A DNA stretch of 64,000 nt from Letharia columbiana (taxonomy: Eukaryota; Ascomycota; Lecanoromycetes; Lecanorales; Parmeliaceae). The position numbers and the translations under genes were made by a program. A model generated the notes under the pieces. The model was given only the letters and a program-made list of their open reading frames with translations. It did no database searches and had not been told where the DNA came from. Positions 38,971 to 50,972 of the stretch are shown one piece after another; position 1 is the stretch's first letter, and every line of letters begins with the position of its first letter. The stretch covers positions 1 through 64,000 of the forward strand of contig NW_023501064.1 in NCBI RefSeq assembly GCF_014066305.1. The letters run 5' to 3'.

Positions 38971-39729
38971 TCTTTATATTCCCTCTCTCTTAATAAAGAA
39001 GAATAAATATAAGCGACTCGAACGATGGACCGATGGCGTCCAAGTCGACACTAATCCACTATCCTCAAATAGTGTCAAGATAGACGCGCTCGAGTGAGAT
39101 GGCCCTTTTGAAGCATTATCATTCCCTATTCTTGCGACGACGATGCTTTGACTCTTTCCATCTCTCGCGCTTCTATCTCGCCAATAATCAGATCTGCCTA
39201 CTGGGCCTACCCTACAGTACTCTTCAGAAGAAACACCACGATATCCAGAACCGGCGCAAGCTGCCCCGGGAATCGCGTTCCTCTTCAGCATCTGTCCTCC
39301 GATCCGCAGGCCTCTGACCCCCTTGTCACCGCACTGGCGTGGGCACTGACATTTTTGGCCAATATCTTTTCCTATCTATTACGCTCTATACACACTCCCT
39401 CTCATACTGAATATACATTGTAACACCCTTCTCCCTTCTGCCTTCTCCCATTCGTCTAGATGCAAGCTTCAGGTATCATCGACCCATGCAATTTCCCCTG
39501 CTTAACAAAGAACGCCATCAGCTCTTGTTTTCCACCAGGGGTTATATCCGCACACCCAGGCAGTTGCTCGGGCGCCTTGTCTGTCATCTAGCCACCGGTG
39601 CCTACCATTGATATACATAAGGTCCTCCTCCGGGGGTTTAAACATGCGCTCGATATAGCACACCGCGAACACCACTCTGCTCAGCAACTTCTTGGCAAAT
39701 CTTCAATTTATCTTTGAAAGCAGGCAGAC
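38971..39729 (+). promoter_or_regulatory. Leader/promoter region of the C2H2 regulator gene
   Basis: About 760 bp of genic-composition DNA lies between the desert and the first gene. It includes pyrimidine-rich stretches (for example CCCTTCTCCCTTCTGCCTTC around 39425) typical of fungal promoters and leaders. Short open frames here overlap on both strands and show no family resemblance. No specific binding site was assigned. Confidence 0.4.
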
Positions 39730-42700
39730 ATGAGTCCTCAATCGTCATCCAAGAATGCTCTCGTGTCTGTGAAAAGCGAAACCTCTTATCACAGTCCGCC
39801 TTCCTCCTTATCTGATGCTTCTCCACACGACAATGAGGCAGCAAGAGGTCGACGGCAAGATCGGAGCACCACTGCCAAAGCGGAGGATGATAGTGGCGAG
39901 GAGAAAGAAAATGAAGGTGAAGATGCCGGTGGAAAGCCTCGAAAAAGAAAGAGGAGCAGGAAGGGCCTGGAGAAAAATTTCCCATGCCCACACCAAGGCT
40001 GCGGTAAAAGCTATTCCAGAGCGGAACACCTGTACCGTCATCAGCTGAATCGTGAGTTTTCGCCTCTGCTACTGATTGTGTGCAATTGCTGACTGGAATA
40101 CAGACACACCGAAAAAGATTTATACCTGCGATTTTCCTGGATGCGAGCGTAAATTCGTCCGGCAAGACCTGTGCACTAGGCATCGTGAGAGGCACACAGC
40201 ACGTGGCTCGCATCTTCAACGGAAAGAAAACAATTCACATGATCGTGACGATCGAAATGCGCAAGCTATGGGTGTCGATGGCCCACGAGATCATCCAGAT
40301 TCAAAGTACGGGCCGTCTGCGGGTCCTCATGCACCACCCACGAATAATCTTTCAACTGCTCCTCCATCATTCATCAAAGCTCATGAGATCCATACCATGT
40401 CTCCTCAATCTCCGTTGCCAGGAAGAATCACAGAGTCTTACCAACCAAACTCGAGCAGTACCAGCCCACCTGGTAGCGATTTGAAATCGCCACACTCTCT
40501 GGACACCGTTGCAAGCTCAGAATATAATCCCAAAATGTCGTCTTTGCAAAGGTCGAATAGTGATGACCACTACTACGCGGATGCGGCTGGAGGATATGAT
40601 TCACGGGTGCTACGCAATGCGTCTGGCCCAACGTACGATTCAAGCCAGAGACATTCAAGCTTTGGTTCGTACAAATCGACATTGCCTCAGAAAAATATGT
40701 ATCCAGACTCACGCATCTCTCGGCCCAATACCCACATAACGACGAATCCTGCAAATTATCGGCCCTCTCCAACTTCCACCTACAATGGCCACTCCGCTAC
40801 TACTCCCATGGCCCAGTCTCAGATGCAGAATAACGTTGGTGGCGGTACATACCTATCACATCAGAATTTCCCCTCACTCCCGCCCTTGCCCCCACCTGTA
40901 ATGTCTCCGATGTCCCAAATGTCCGCGCAAGGACCACCGTCGGGAGCTTACTCGACTGTCTCCACTCCACTAACACCGGTGGATACTGCCACAAGTTTTG
41001 AAATGTACGGAGGGTATGGCCTCGATCCGAACTTCTTGGATCAGAATGGAAACCCATTTTCGATGCCTCTTTTTGGCGGAGATGGCTACAGTCGCTCCCC
41101 TTTTGCAATGGCCGACGACTTCACAGCCTGGCTATTCAACGAGCCGCATCAGAATATCTCGTCGCCCGGGGGTCCTCGGCACGGCTCGATGTCCGTTGGG
41201 ACTACTGCTTTTATGGATGACTCTGGCAGTACATCTCGTGGGACATATGGCACGATCAACGACTCTTTGAATGGTCCCGTGGGTCAAGCCATCCCGCAAC
41301 AAAACCTCATGGCAGTGACAAGTATTCTGGACCCAGCCTTGCCGCAAATAGTTCTTTCGGAAGAGAAACGGAAAGATATACTGGATCTTATTGAGATGCG
41401 ATTCACAGATCATGCGCCGGTTAAGAAGCAGACGGATGCTTTCCTTGACGGTGATCGTGACCTCGATGGTCATGTTCTAAGCCTACGCTCCATGCAGACT
41501 TACATTGGATCTTACTGGTACCATTTTCACCCGCAAATGCCAATCCTGCATAAGCCAACTTTCTCCGCGGACAAGACTCAAAACGTGTTGCTACTTGCGG
41601 TCATCGCAATCGGTGCGTCCTGTCTCGACAAAATGCACGGCCCCGACGTTACTCAGGCCGGGGCAGAGCTCTCCAACTTTCTAGCATGGCATTTGCGGGG
41701 GGAGATCTTCAAGCATGTGGATTTTCTACCGCCTGCAAAGCTGTGGGTTTTCCAGACTCTGCTGCTCCTGGAGGTGTATGAGAAAATGTATTCCACGCGC
41801 GTGCTCCATGAACGTGCGCACATTCACCATGGAACCACCCTCACCCTGATGAGACGGGGAAGCTCTCTTATAGGTCGGTCAGCGCTCGATTCACCACCAA
41901 TGGTCAAAGACGATGGTCCTGGCTTAGCCTCAAGCAGTACCCAAGCTTCGACCTCACATACACCCGAGCAATGGTGGAATCATTGGGTCACTAATGAGGC
42001 GACTCGGAGGGTGGCCTTTGCCGCTTTCATCATCGACTCCATCCATGCCACCATGTTTGGACATTCGGCGACCATGGTTGCTCATGAAATGAAGCTGCAG
42101 CTTCCTTGCGATGAGACATTGTGGTCTGCCACCAGCAGTGCCGAGGTTGGGCGTATCGAAACCAATCTCCGGTCAAACGGTATCAAGCCTATGACTTTCT
42201 TTGATGGGCTAAAAAACACCTTGAAAAACAAGCCTGTGCGAACAAATTCGTTCGGACGCACAGCCATCATGGCTGGGTTGTTGAGCGTGAGCTGGCACAT
42301 GAATCAACGTGATGTGCAAGTCCATCATCTCGGCGCCTTGAAAGCGTTAGGAGGCAAGGACATTTGGCGCGGACCTTTGACCAAAGCTTTTGATTCTTGG
42401 AAAAACGATTTCGATCAGAGTATTGGGAAGGATACGCTACCAGCGTCTGCCGCTTACCCATCCGGTAGGCTTGACGAGGAGAATATCTTCGAGAGCCGCA
42501 CTGTCTTGCACCATCTTGCCCACATGGCAATGCATGTTGACGTCGTAAGCTGCCAGATCTTTGCAAAGGCTGGCCGGCTACTCGGTCGGACAACTCTACC
42601 GTCGGATTACGCAATAGCACAGAAGCGGATAAAAGAAAACTGGGCTCCAAGACCAAGTGCGCGACACGCGACGTTCTATGCCCTGAAGTTTCTGGCCCAG

Positions 42701-43105
42701 GTGCTGATGCCCGATACCGCGAGCTCGCATCGCAACCCGGCTCTGATGAGCAAGGAGAACCTCTCACCATATTCCGCCAGGGACGATTTTCTGCTCAACC
42801 GGCCATGGGTTCTCTACTTTGCCGCCCTCATTGTCTGGTCGTACGGTTATGCTTTGGACGGCCCCGTACGAGTCGTACCGAGCTTGTACACTCTAGAGCA
42901 ACAAACGTACGATATGAGAGCGTTTTTAACCAGAGTGGGGGGGATTCAAGATCCTCGAGAACTCGAACAGATGAAGGACCGGAATGCTTGTCTCGGAATG
43001 CTATATGTGCTCCAGGCCATGTTTGAGAAATGCCGTTGGGAGTTGTTGCACGAGGCAGCAAAGTTGCTTGGGAATTGCATAAACATGCTGAGAGGATCTG
43101 GTTGA
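39730..43105 (+). CDS. C2H2 zinc-finger / fungal-specific transcription factor domain protein
   Basis: Exons 39730-40051 and 40104-43105 (52-nt intron, GTGAGT...ACAG) give 1107 residues. The intron splits the last His codon of the first finger, and removing it restores C-x4-C-x12-H-x3-H. Finger 1 is residues 86-108 and finger 2 is 116-138 (CDFPGC...HRERH). A basic stretch (KPRKRKRSRK) just before the fingers is a likely nuclear signal. Residues about 140-470 are Ser/Pro/Gln/Tyr-rich and low in complexity, as in activation regions. From about 565 the protein matches the fungal-specific transcription factor domain (MQTYIGSYWYHFHPQMPILH). This architecture is a known class of ascomycete regulators; the target genes are not evident. 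It is the first gene outside the RIP desert, so it may be subject to heterochromatin spreading (inference). Confidence 0.9.
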
Positions 43106-43522
43106 AAAGTACTCAGGAGATGGACGGAGCATTTTGAGAACGAGCGCACTTCACGATACCCCTAGGAGTATTTCTGGTGGATGACTTCCATTTGTTACGA
43201 TGTAAATGTTTCAGAATATCACGAGACGTATGCAAGACGTTAAGCTCTAACGGAAATATATCAGTCTTAGCATTTCAGTCACCACACAGATTTGTGCCCA
43301 CATGTGCAACTTATGGAGGAAGACGGACTATCGGGATCTGCTTTTACTTCGCTCAGAAATTGTTGTGAAATGTGTTTAAAATTACAGTTACGGTGGTTGG
43401 CTGCGTAGTTAAGTCTCTGAGTCGTAGAAATGTAGGTAGCCTTCCGTTCCGCCCTCGGCCCGTTGCTGAGCTCCCGAGTCTCGTCCCATATCACCTCCTT
43501 GCCCATCCATAAATTCCCAATC
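43106..43522. other. Intergenic region, nothing recognised
   Basis: This 417-bp spacer between two plus-strand genes holds the 3' region of the C2H2 gene and the promoter of the SAP30-domain gene. The short open frames are not supported by any family resemblance. Confidence 0.4.
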
Positions 43523-44149
43523 ATGCCTCCGCAGCGCAATCGCAATGGGTTTGACGATTCCAGATCAGAAGCATCTAGTACAAGAGATAAACAACCCGCC
43601 TATACAGGCATCTCAAAAGGACGGCGAAATGGAACGTCGACGTTGGCAGGAAGTAATCTAAAAGATGTCACTAACGCCCAGACACCCACAAGTGGACAGC
43701 AAGGGGACGCCGTCGTGAGTGTAAGAACATGCGCATGGCTAGCGATCAAGTCATTATACTAATCTCGACTCCACTAGATCGACTGGCAGACTTTCGATAC
43801 TTCTGTGCTACATGCCTATCGCCATGTGCATCGTCTCAACACTCCACCAGCCTTCATTTCGTCCTATAACCAGAGGATGCTTACAAGACCGGGCATTGGA
43901 CAGCATTCACCTACAATGGCACGGCATCGTGCGCGCCGACGTACTGGTAAAGCCGTTCTGGCGCTCGCGGTAAGGAAGGACTTCAACGCTGCCATAGTCC
44001 TTGAGTCTGAACTCATCTCTTCTTTTTTGTATGTTGTTCAAAACCAGGGTAACATTACAAGCGCTTACTGGAATTCATGCCCCAAGTTGTTAACAGTCTC
44101 CGCAGACAAGAATTTCCGTATGCGATTCGAGCCGTCGCAGGCCAAATAG
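43523..44149 (+). CDS. SAP30: SAP30-type Sin3-binding domain protein (histone deacetylase complex subunit)
   Basis: Exons 43523-43714, 43778-44048 and 44106-44149 give 168 residues. Intron 1 (63 nt) uses GTGAGT with a CTAAT branch site; a GTAAGA donor 6 nt downstream would add two residues. Intron 2 (57 nt) joins VVQNQ to DKNFRMRF. The N-terminus is polar and low in complexity. Residues from about 65 on (IDWQTFDTSVLHAYRH, LNTPPAF, GIGQHSPTMAR, AVRKDFNAA, FLY) follow the Sin3-binding domain of SAP30. In other fungi and animals this domain docks onto the PAH3/HID part of Sin3 in the Rpd3/HDAC corepressor. The protein is shorter than animal SAP30 and has no zinc finger, as is usual in fungi. Assignment to the domain family is firm; orthology to SAP30 is likely. 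Confidence 0.85.
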
Positions 44150-44618
44150 GGCAGAAGGGGTGAGGAATGTCAACACTACCGATTGAAATGCTCAACAAGT
44201 CACTCTTCTTGGGGACCTCGAGTTATGGTGGTAGTTGACGTTGACCTTGCATGGAAGTACAGCACAGGCTTTTGCTTTTATGAGTCAAATATCAGAGCGC
44301 GTCAAATCCCGTGTGCGGGGGCCGCAGAGACCACTCTCAAATATAGATGCTTGTTTTAAATATCTTATCGGAGAGGCCCCGTAGAGTGCTGGTAGAGCTG
44401 GTGTGAGAAGTATTATTACTTCCCTCGTTCACCAAATTATAAGTTGGCTCCTATCGGGGAAATGAAGGTCCGACCGTGAAATATTTTCTTCGACAGCGAG
44501 ACTCAGAAAAAAACCAGCTACTGCAGCAATACGGAACACCGTTGTTGGACCAAATTGGTTTTCGAAGACAACTTCAGTTGCCGCTAATCTCAGGCCTATC
44601 GAGGTGGTCTGGAGTAGG
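44150..44618. other. Intergenic region, nothing firm
   Basis: This is the 470-bp spacer upstream of MDJ1. A 66-codon minus-strand frame (44629-44429) overlaps the MDJ1 start. It has a hydrophobic stretch but no recognisable family, and I regard it as chance. Confidence 0.4.
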
Positions 44619-46381
44619 ATGAGTGGCATCGCGCAAAGCTTGTCCCCCAGGGCAGCAATCCATATACATTCATTGCGCTCGTCAACGCCCTGCCAGAGAC
44701 AATGTACGATTCGAAAGGCACCAAGAAGAACGCTCTATGATATAAGATACAGTACACTAGGTCATGCAGCATGTTTTCCCCGGGCGAGGCGAAAGCCACA
44801 GCTCACCACCTGCGGTCAAAGGGTAGGGCCGTGATTCCTTAAATGAAATAATCCTCTGTGTACCGGTTCTGACGTTGCTTAGTCCTTCCATGCAAGCTCT
44901 ATCAGAAATGCAACTAAGAATCCGTATACTGTACTAGGCGTGGATAAGAATGCATCGTCATCTGACATTAAGAAGGCGTATTACTCCTTGGCCAAAAAGT
45001 ACCACCCTGACACGAACAAAGGTGCAGGAGCAAAAGACCGCTTCGCGGAATCCCAGACAGCCTACGAGATGCTTTCCGATCCGAAAAAGAAAGAGGCTTG
45101 GGATCAATATGGGGCTGCAGCTTTCGATCAGGGTGCAGGATTTGACCCAAGCGGGGCTGCTGGCTCTGGTGGAGGACCATTTGGTGGAACTGCTGGCCCT
45201 GGTGGGTTTGGTGGCTTCTCTTCTGGGGGTTTCGGAGCCGACATCAATTTCGAGGACCTTTTTGGCGCGTTCACAGGAGGAGGCCGAAGGGGCAGAGGTT
45301 CACGGCAGTCCCCACTTCAAGAGGAAGTCCTTGTTGGACAAAACATCGAGGTGCAGACGAACATATCCTTCATGGATGCAGCAAAGGGAACGAGTAAGGA
45401 TATCCTCATCACACCTCTCGTACAGTGCAGGACATGTTCTGGTGCAGGGTTGAAGAAGGGGCAAACACGATCGCCTTGCAAAAAGTGTGGTGGGACGGGG
45501 ACACGGGTACATTTCATGCAAGCAGGCTTTCAAATGGCGAGCACCTGCGAGACTTGTGGTGGCCAGGGAGTGATGATACCAAAGGGTGGAGAGTGCGGCT
45601 CTTGCAGTGGGAACGGAGTAGTGAGAGAGCGGAAAACAGTCAACATCGATGTACCGGGCGGTGTAGAAGACGGCATGCGAATTCGTGTCTCCGGAGAAGG
45701 CGACGCTCCGCCTACTGGTACAGCTGCGAATCCGAACGCCCAGTCTACGAGAGGAGATCTTTATGTTTTCATCAGGGTCGCTGCGGACTCGAAGTTCAGT
45801 CGCTCTGGCGCAGATGTACTCTATACGGCATCCATCCCACTCACAACGGCTGTACTTGGCGGTGAAATCAGTGTCCCAACATTGGAAGGAGAGGTGAAGC
45901 TCAAGGTAGCGACCGGTACCGGAACTGGTGACAAAATCACTCTGAGTGGAATGGGGATGCCTCGACTTGGAGGGCGGCGTAATGCACTGGGAGACTTACG
46001 TGTGGAATACAAGGTCTCAATGCCTAGGTATCTAACATCGAACCAGCGGACGATTTTGGAGATGCTTGCAGACGAGCTTGAGGACAAGAGTGCCAAACGA
46101 GTGATGAACGTTGGGAGGGCTAAGTACTAAATCGTGTCTATGCCTAAGCATATTCAGGCTGACTTGTCGACAGTGATCCGCCATCCACTACGAAAGATGC
46201 ATCAAAATCCTCGGCATCTGCTGAGTCCCACAAGAACGAAGGGTTTCTGAAAGCTGCGTGGAATAGGCTGACACAGCAGCACGATAATCTACCGCCAGAA
46301 GAAGCGGCTCGCGATTCAAAGGCCGCAAACAAAGCTCAAGAAGAGGAGCCCAAGAAAGCATCGGGATCAGGATCGGGGTGA
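44619..46381 (+). CDS. MDJ1: Mitochondrial DnaJ (Hsp40) co-chaperone
   Basis: Exons 44619-44822, 44883-46123 and 46174-46381 give 550 residues. Exon 1 encodes an Arg/Ser-rich stretch with few acidic residues ([19 protein letters not shown]), a mitochondrial presequence. The 60-nt intron (GTAGGG...CTTAG) joins it in frame to RSFHASS, a typical fungal MDJ1 presequence boundary. The J domain is at about 81-147 with HPD at 109-111. A Gly/Phe-rich linker follows. Four CxxCxGxG zinc motifs lie at about 250-313 ([32 protein letters not shown]), then the substrate-binding C-terminal domain. A 50-nt intron with donor GTACTA removes an in-frame TAA at 46128 and adds a charged tail ending [15 protein letters not shown]1 stimulates mitochondrial Hsp70 (SSC1) in folding of imported proteins in the matrix. 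The intron-retained form would simply stop at 46130. Confidence 0.9.
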
Positions 46382-47085
46382 TTGAGTGTAGCTCACAGCC
46401 TGCGAATTCTTTTTTCTTTCTTAATCCTACGATGTATGCATGTTCTGGCACATAGCGATGGTGTAGGCGCACGTTCAGGGTTCTTGTTAGGCATTTCTGC
46501 ACAGGTTAGAGATGTACATTAGATCCAGACACCCTCCACATGCACAAGATCAAAGATTCTATTACGAATGTCCAGGTACAAAAGCTTTGGGATGTTGTGG
46601 GCGCATAATGTTGTGGCGTTGGCAAGGAAGAAACGGCTCCGCTGAGTGCGCTAGCGGAGCTGTCAATGTATTGGTTCTCAGCAGACGACACTGGTGATTA
46701 CATTTCTAGAGTTACTTATCCCGCAATCGAGTCTCTCACACATAAGCGCTTCCACGAAAACTGATATGCATCAAACCTACCCTGTGAATCGTACAGAGTG
46801 AGTCGTGACTCAATACTGACGGCACTCATGCTCCGTACCACACGGCTCCTGGCTCGAAGAACTTGAATTTCACTTTTTACTCCGCATCGATGATACACAT
46901 ACTGCGCATAATCGATACCGTTCCAAAGACTTGGATGGAACAAAACAAGCCTTGCACACTGGAGGGTCTCCATCGTAGCCAATACACATTTGCCGCCGTT
47001 ACTTGATGAACTGTCCCTCGAAGCAATCGTTTCAAGCTGGGCAGGCGATGTGTATGTGAGAACTGCGGTCACATAGTTCTCCAAG
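46382..47085. other. Intergenic region, nothing firm
   Basis: A 704-bp spacer containing the MDJ1 3' end and the BRO1 promoter. A 122-codon minus-strand frame (47084-46716) begins 2 bp from the BRO1 start. It lacks family resemblance, low-complexity or targeting features, so I did not call it. Confidence 0.4.
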
Positions 47086-50000
47086 ATGTTGCAGCCTCCG
47101 ATGATCTCGAGCCCGCTAAAGCAGACGAATGAAATAGACTGGATTTACCCCCTAAAAAATTACATCAGGCAGACGTACGGCGATGACCCTGAGAGGTATG
47201 CAGAGGAGTGCAATACCCTCAATAGATTGCGACAAGACATGCGAGGAGCAGGCAAAGATAGCACAGCTGGAAGAGATCTTCTATATCGCTACTACGGTCA
47301 GCTGGAGTTGCTAGACCTTAGGTTTCCGGTCGATGAGAATCACATCAAGATTTCGTTTACATGGTATGTGCTGCACGACTCGCAAACATTGACCCACACA
47401 CAATTGCTGATCGCGTGGGATTCTCTAGGTTTGATGCCTTCACGCATAAGCCTACTGCTCAGTACTCACTTGCGTATGAAAAAGCATCCATCATATTCAA
47501 CATTTCTGCGGTGCTCTCGTGTCATGCTGCCTACCAAAATCGCTCCGACGAGACTGGGCAGAAAACGGCATATCACTCATTCCAGGCAGCTGCTGGGATG
47601 TTTACCTACATCAACGAGAACTTCTTACATGCGCCATCTACAGACCTGAGTCGAGAGACAGTCAAGACTCTGATTGCCATAATGCTGGCACAAGGTCAAG
47701 AGGTATTCCTTGAGAAGCAAATAGCTGATGGAAGAAAGGTTGGCCTGCTTGCTAAACTTGCAAGCCAAGCAGCGTCTCTGTATGCCCAAGCTGCCGAGGG
47801 CGTCCAAGACAATGTATCTCGGGGAGTGTTTGATAAGCTTTGGCTACATCTTACTCAAGTGAAAGCAAACTACTTGTCGTCTATCGCTCAGTACTACCAA
47901 GCACTTGCCGATGACGACGCTAATTCTCATGGCATCGCTATTTCTCGACTTCAGATTGCAGAAACCGAAGGCAAGGACGCGGCTCGAATCGCTATTTCAT
48001 TTCCATCCACAGTGTCCGCTGCCTCGAATCTTGGCTCAGAGACCGGGTCAAGTCTCGTAGAGATGACCAAAAAGCATCTAGCGAACGTCCAGGAAAGGTT
48101 AGCAATTTGCAACAAGGACAATGACTTTATCTATCACCAGACAGTGCCTGCCGAAGCTGCCTTAAGCGGAATACCAAAACTGCAAGCAGCAAAGGCAATA
48201 CCCGTGAGTGATCTATACCAAGGACAGGATATCCAACGCATTATAGGCCCCGATATCTTTCAAAAGATCGTCCCAATGTCCGTTACCGAGTCAGCAAGTC
48301 TGTACGATGAAGAAAAAGCAAAGTTAGTCCGTGCTGAGGCAGAAAACGTGGAGACTGCCAACGGAGAGATGGCCGCCAGTCTTGATTACCTGAAGCTCCC
48401 CGGAAGTCTCAACGTTTTGAAGGGGGGTATGGATCAGGAGACGAGTTTAGATGAGGGATTTCGGACTTGGTGTGAGGAGCTCGCAGGCCACGAGCCTTTC
48501 GGAAGCGCATTCGATCAACTTCAAAGAGAAAGATCTAGCGTATTGAGTACGCTGGAGAGATGTACCAAACAACTAGACATGGAGGAAAGTATCTGTGAGA
48601 AAATGAGATCCAAATATGGTGGAGATTGGACGCAACAGCCAAGCTCCAAGCTGACCTCAACGCTTCGCAGCGATATAATGAGCTATAGAGGTGCGGTCGA
48701 AGAAGCGAGTGGTAGCGACTCGCAATTACTTCATACTTCGCGGCAATATGAATCGGATTTTGACGAAATGCGCTCAGCTGGCGAACTTGATGAGGCTGAT
48801 GTGCTGTATCAGCGCGCTTTGCTCAGTGTAGGGGCAAATCGCGGTAAGAGCAGGAATGGTGTTGGTAGTCCAATGACACCAAACAGAGAAGGAAACCTCC
48901 TTGACGACGATTTCGGCGAAGGGGGTCTTAGCGTCATGGACCAGATTGCCAAAGTTGAAGATCTGTTAAGAAAGCTGGACTTGATCAGACGGGACAGGAC
49001 ACAGGTGCTCAAAGACCTCAAGGAAAAGGTTGGAATCCCTTGAATCCCCCAACTCAAATAAGGCTAATTGACGTTCTTTGAAGGCCCATAACGATGATAT
49101 ATCTAACGTACTTATTCTGAACAAAAAATCGATATCCAATCATGAGAACCAGCTTTTCCAGTCTGAGCTCGAGAAATATAGACCTCATCAAAATAGGTTA
49201 CTGCAGGCAACTCACAAGCAGACGGCGTTGATGAAAGAATTGACAAAGACTTACGGTATCCTTCTTCAAGACAAGCGGGTCAAGTCAGAACAGGCAAAAT
49301 ACGAGGCCTTCACTAGACAACGCAACTCTGTCCTGACAAAGTACAAGAAAGTATTTCAAGCTTTCAATGACCTAGTCCAGGGACTGATGAGCGCGCAAAG
49401 CTTCTACTCCGAGATAAAGCAAACCGCAGAGAGTCTCGAAAAGAACATCGAGCAGTATGTCAACAATCGCCGTACAGAGGGCGCAAATTTGCTCAATGGA
49501 ATCGAACAAGAGAAGGGAAGCAATGCTGGAAGCCAGGCGGACCGAGAGCGAGATAGGTTGCGCGAGCTCATGGAGCGAATGTCGGTCGATCCATCATCCT
49601 CGTCACCAACAAAGTCTAGCTTATCACGTCCGAGCCCATCGTCAAGGCCATCGCAGTCCAAAGACTTATACGCCTCCAAATCTCCAGTCATATCGTCAAC
49701 ATTCTACTCGAAGAAAGCTTCAAATTACGGAAATGGCAATGTATCCGTGAAGTCACCAGTGTCTACGGCTTCCTATCAGGGTTTTGCGCAGCACACGCCA
49801 GATGTCAGTCACCAGCATCTAAACACCAGGGATACATTGCCTTCTTCTTCCGATCCCTATAACCCGATGGTGTATCCATATCAATCGCCTGCGTCTTCGC
49901 CTCCTTCTCAGCCGGCTCAAAGTCACCCACAGTACCCGCCGCAGCAAAATCAGTACCTTCCTCATGGCTATGTACCACCCCCTCCTCCACCTGGGCCCCC

Positions 50001-50145
50001 ACCAGCTTCGCAAGGGAACTTTGGCATTCCTGGTTATCCCTATCCATCCGGCGCTGGCGCCTACGCTCACCATGTGCCTCCTCGGCAAAGCAGCACTACC
50101 CAACCGCAGGCTGATCCCTGGTCAGAGCTCAATGCTTGGAAGTGA
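47086..50145 (+). CDS. BRO1: BRO1-domain protein of the ESCRT pathway
   Basis: Exons 47086-47363, 47429-49028 and 49084-50145 give 979 residues. Intron 1 (65 nt, GTATGT...CTAG) joins ISFTW to FDAFTHKP. Intron 2 (55 nt, donor GTTGGA, CTAAT branch) joins KDLKEK to AHNDD. The N-terminal BRO1 domain (about 1-385) opens PMISSPLKQTNEIDW and contains RDLLYRYYGQLELLDLRFP. The middle is the coiled V domain (about 410-770), and the tail is Ser/Pro-rich with PPPPPPGPPP and a QADPWSELNAWK end. Bro1 binds Snf7 of ESCRT-III on endosomes and in yeast recruits the deubiquitinase Doa4. The N-terminal sequence fits Bro1 better than the related pH-signalling protein PalA/Rim20. Confidence 0.92.
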
Positions 50146-50972
50146 TGATAAGCAGTCACTAATCGGGCAGGGTCCTACGCAGGCAGGCCGAATTGATGTG
50201 ATAGAAAACGATAGCGCATTATCCACAGTCAATCAAAAATTGTAATCTCATATGATAGCTGATGACATTGACCGAGGAGGTGGGCAGTCCGCCGCAACCG
50301 CATCAGGGCAGGCAAACATCACCTCACTATGTATGAATTGGAATCCGTGCACTTTGACTGAGGGATCCCATTTGGCTCAGGGCCCCTGTCTAATTCCACG
50401 TCAATCACCTTCTGTCTCACTTCTCAGACAGCGATGGTCCAAACATTGCACCTCAGCATATCTGAGACGTTCGGAAACAGGCGCCAATGAGTGGCGATAA
50501 CCGGCACGCGCTGTCGAAGCTGCGATTGCCGAAACTTGGGGTAGAGCCGCAGAGACTACAAACCCTGTGTGGCCTGTGTCACGATTCACGACGCAACCAT
50601 GCGCATCGAAGAAACCTTCGCTTTCTTCGCCGGTGTTTGGTCTGGCAAGTCTAGAGGTGCATCTGCATGAGTATGATCTGTGTCCCCAGAGCAAAGGCGA
50701 TAGCCTATCACAGCATGGATAGCCTCATATGAGATGATGAACGACAAGATAGTTAGATGATGCGCAACAGGTTTGATTTTCAGAACCGGACAATATAACT
50801 GTACAGTTCAGAAAACATGCTTTTGAATGACAGAATATTAACACGAAGCTGTAGTTATGCCGCTGCCACGACTAGTTTGCGAACATCAAGACCAAAGTTC
50901 TTCGCGCCGTCCATCTCATTTTCGGGCTGACAACGCGCGCAGGACAGCACGGAGAAAACGCCAATACAATGT
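50146..50972. other. Convergent intergenic region, nothing recognised
   Basis: The 827 bp between the 3' ends of BRO1 (+) and the transporter gene (-) contain only short unrelated open frames. It is probably the two 3' untranslated regions. Confidence 0.4.

Noticed and set aside
38974..40219. Overlapping 60-190 codon frames on both strands around the first gene
   Set aside because: Frames at 39638-40219 (-) are antisense shadows of the zinc-finger exon; those at 38974-39687 lie in the promoter and resemble nothing.
46716..47084. 122-codon minus frame upstream of BRO1
   Set aside because: Starts 2 bp from the BRO1 ATG on the opposite strand, has no family resemblance and occupies the BRO1 promoter; likely chance.
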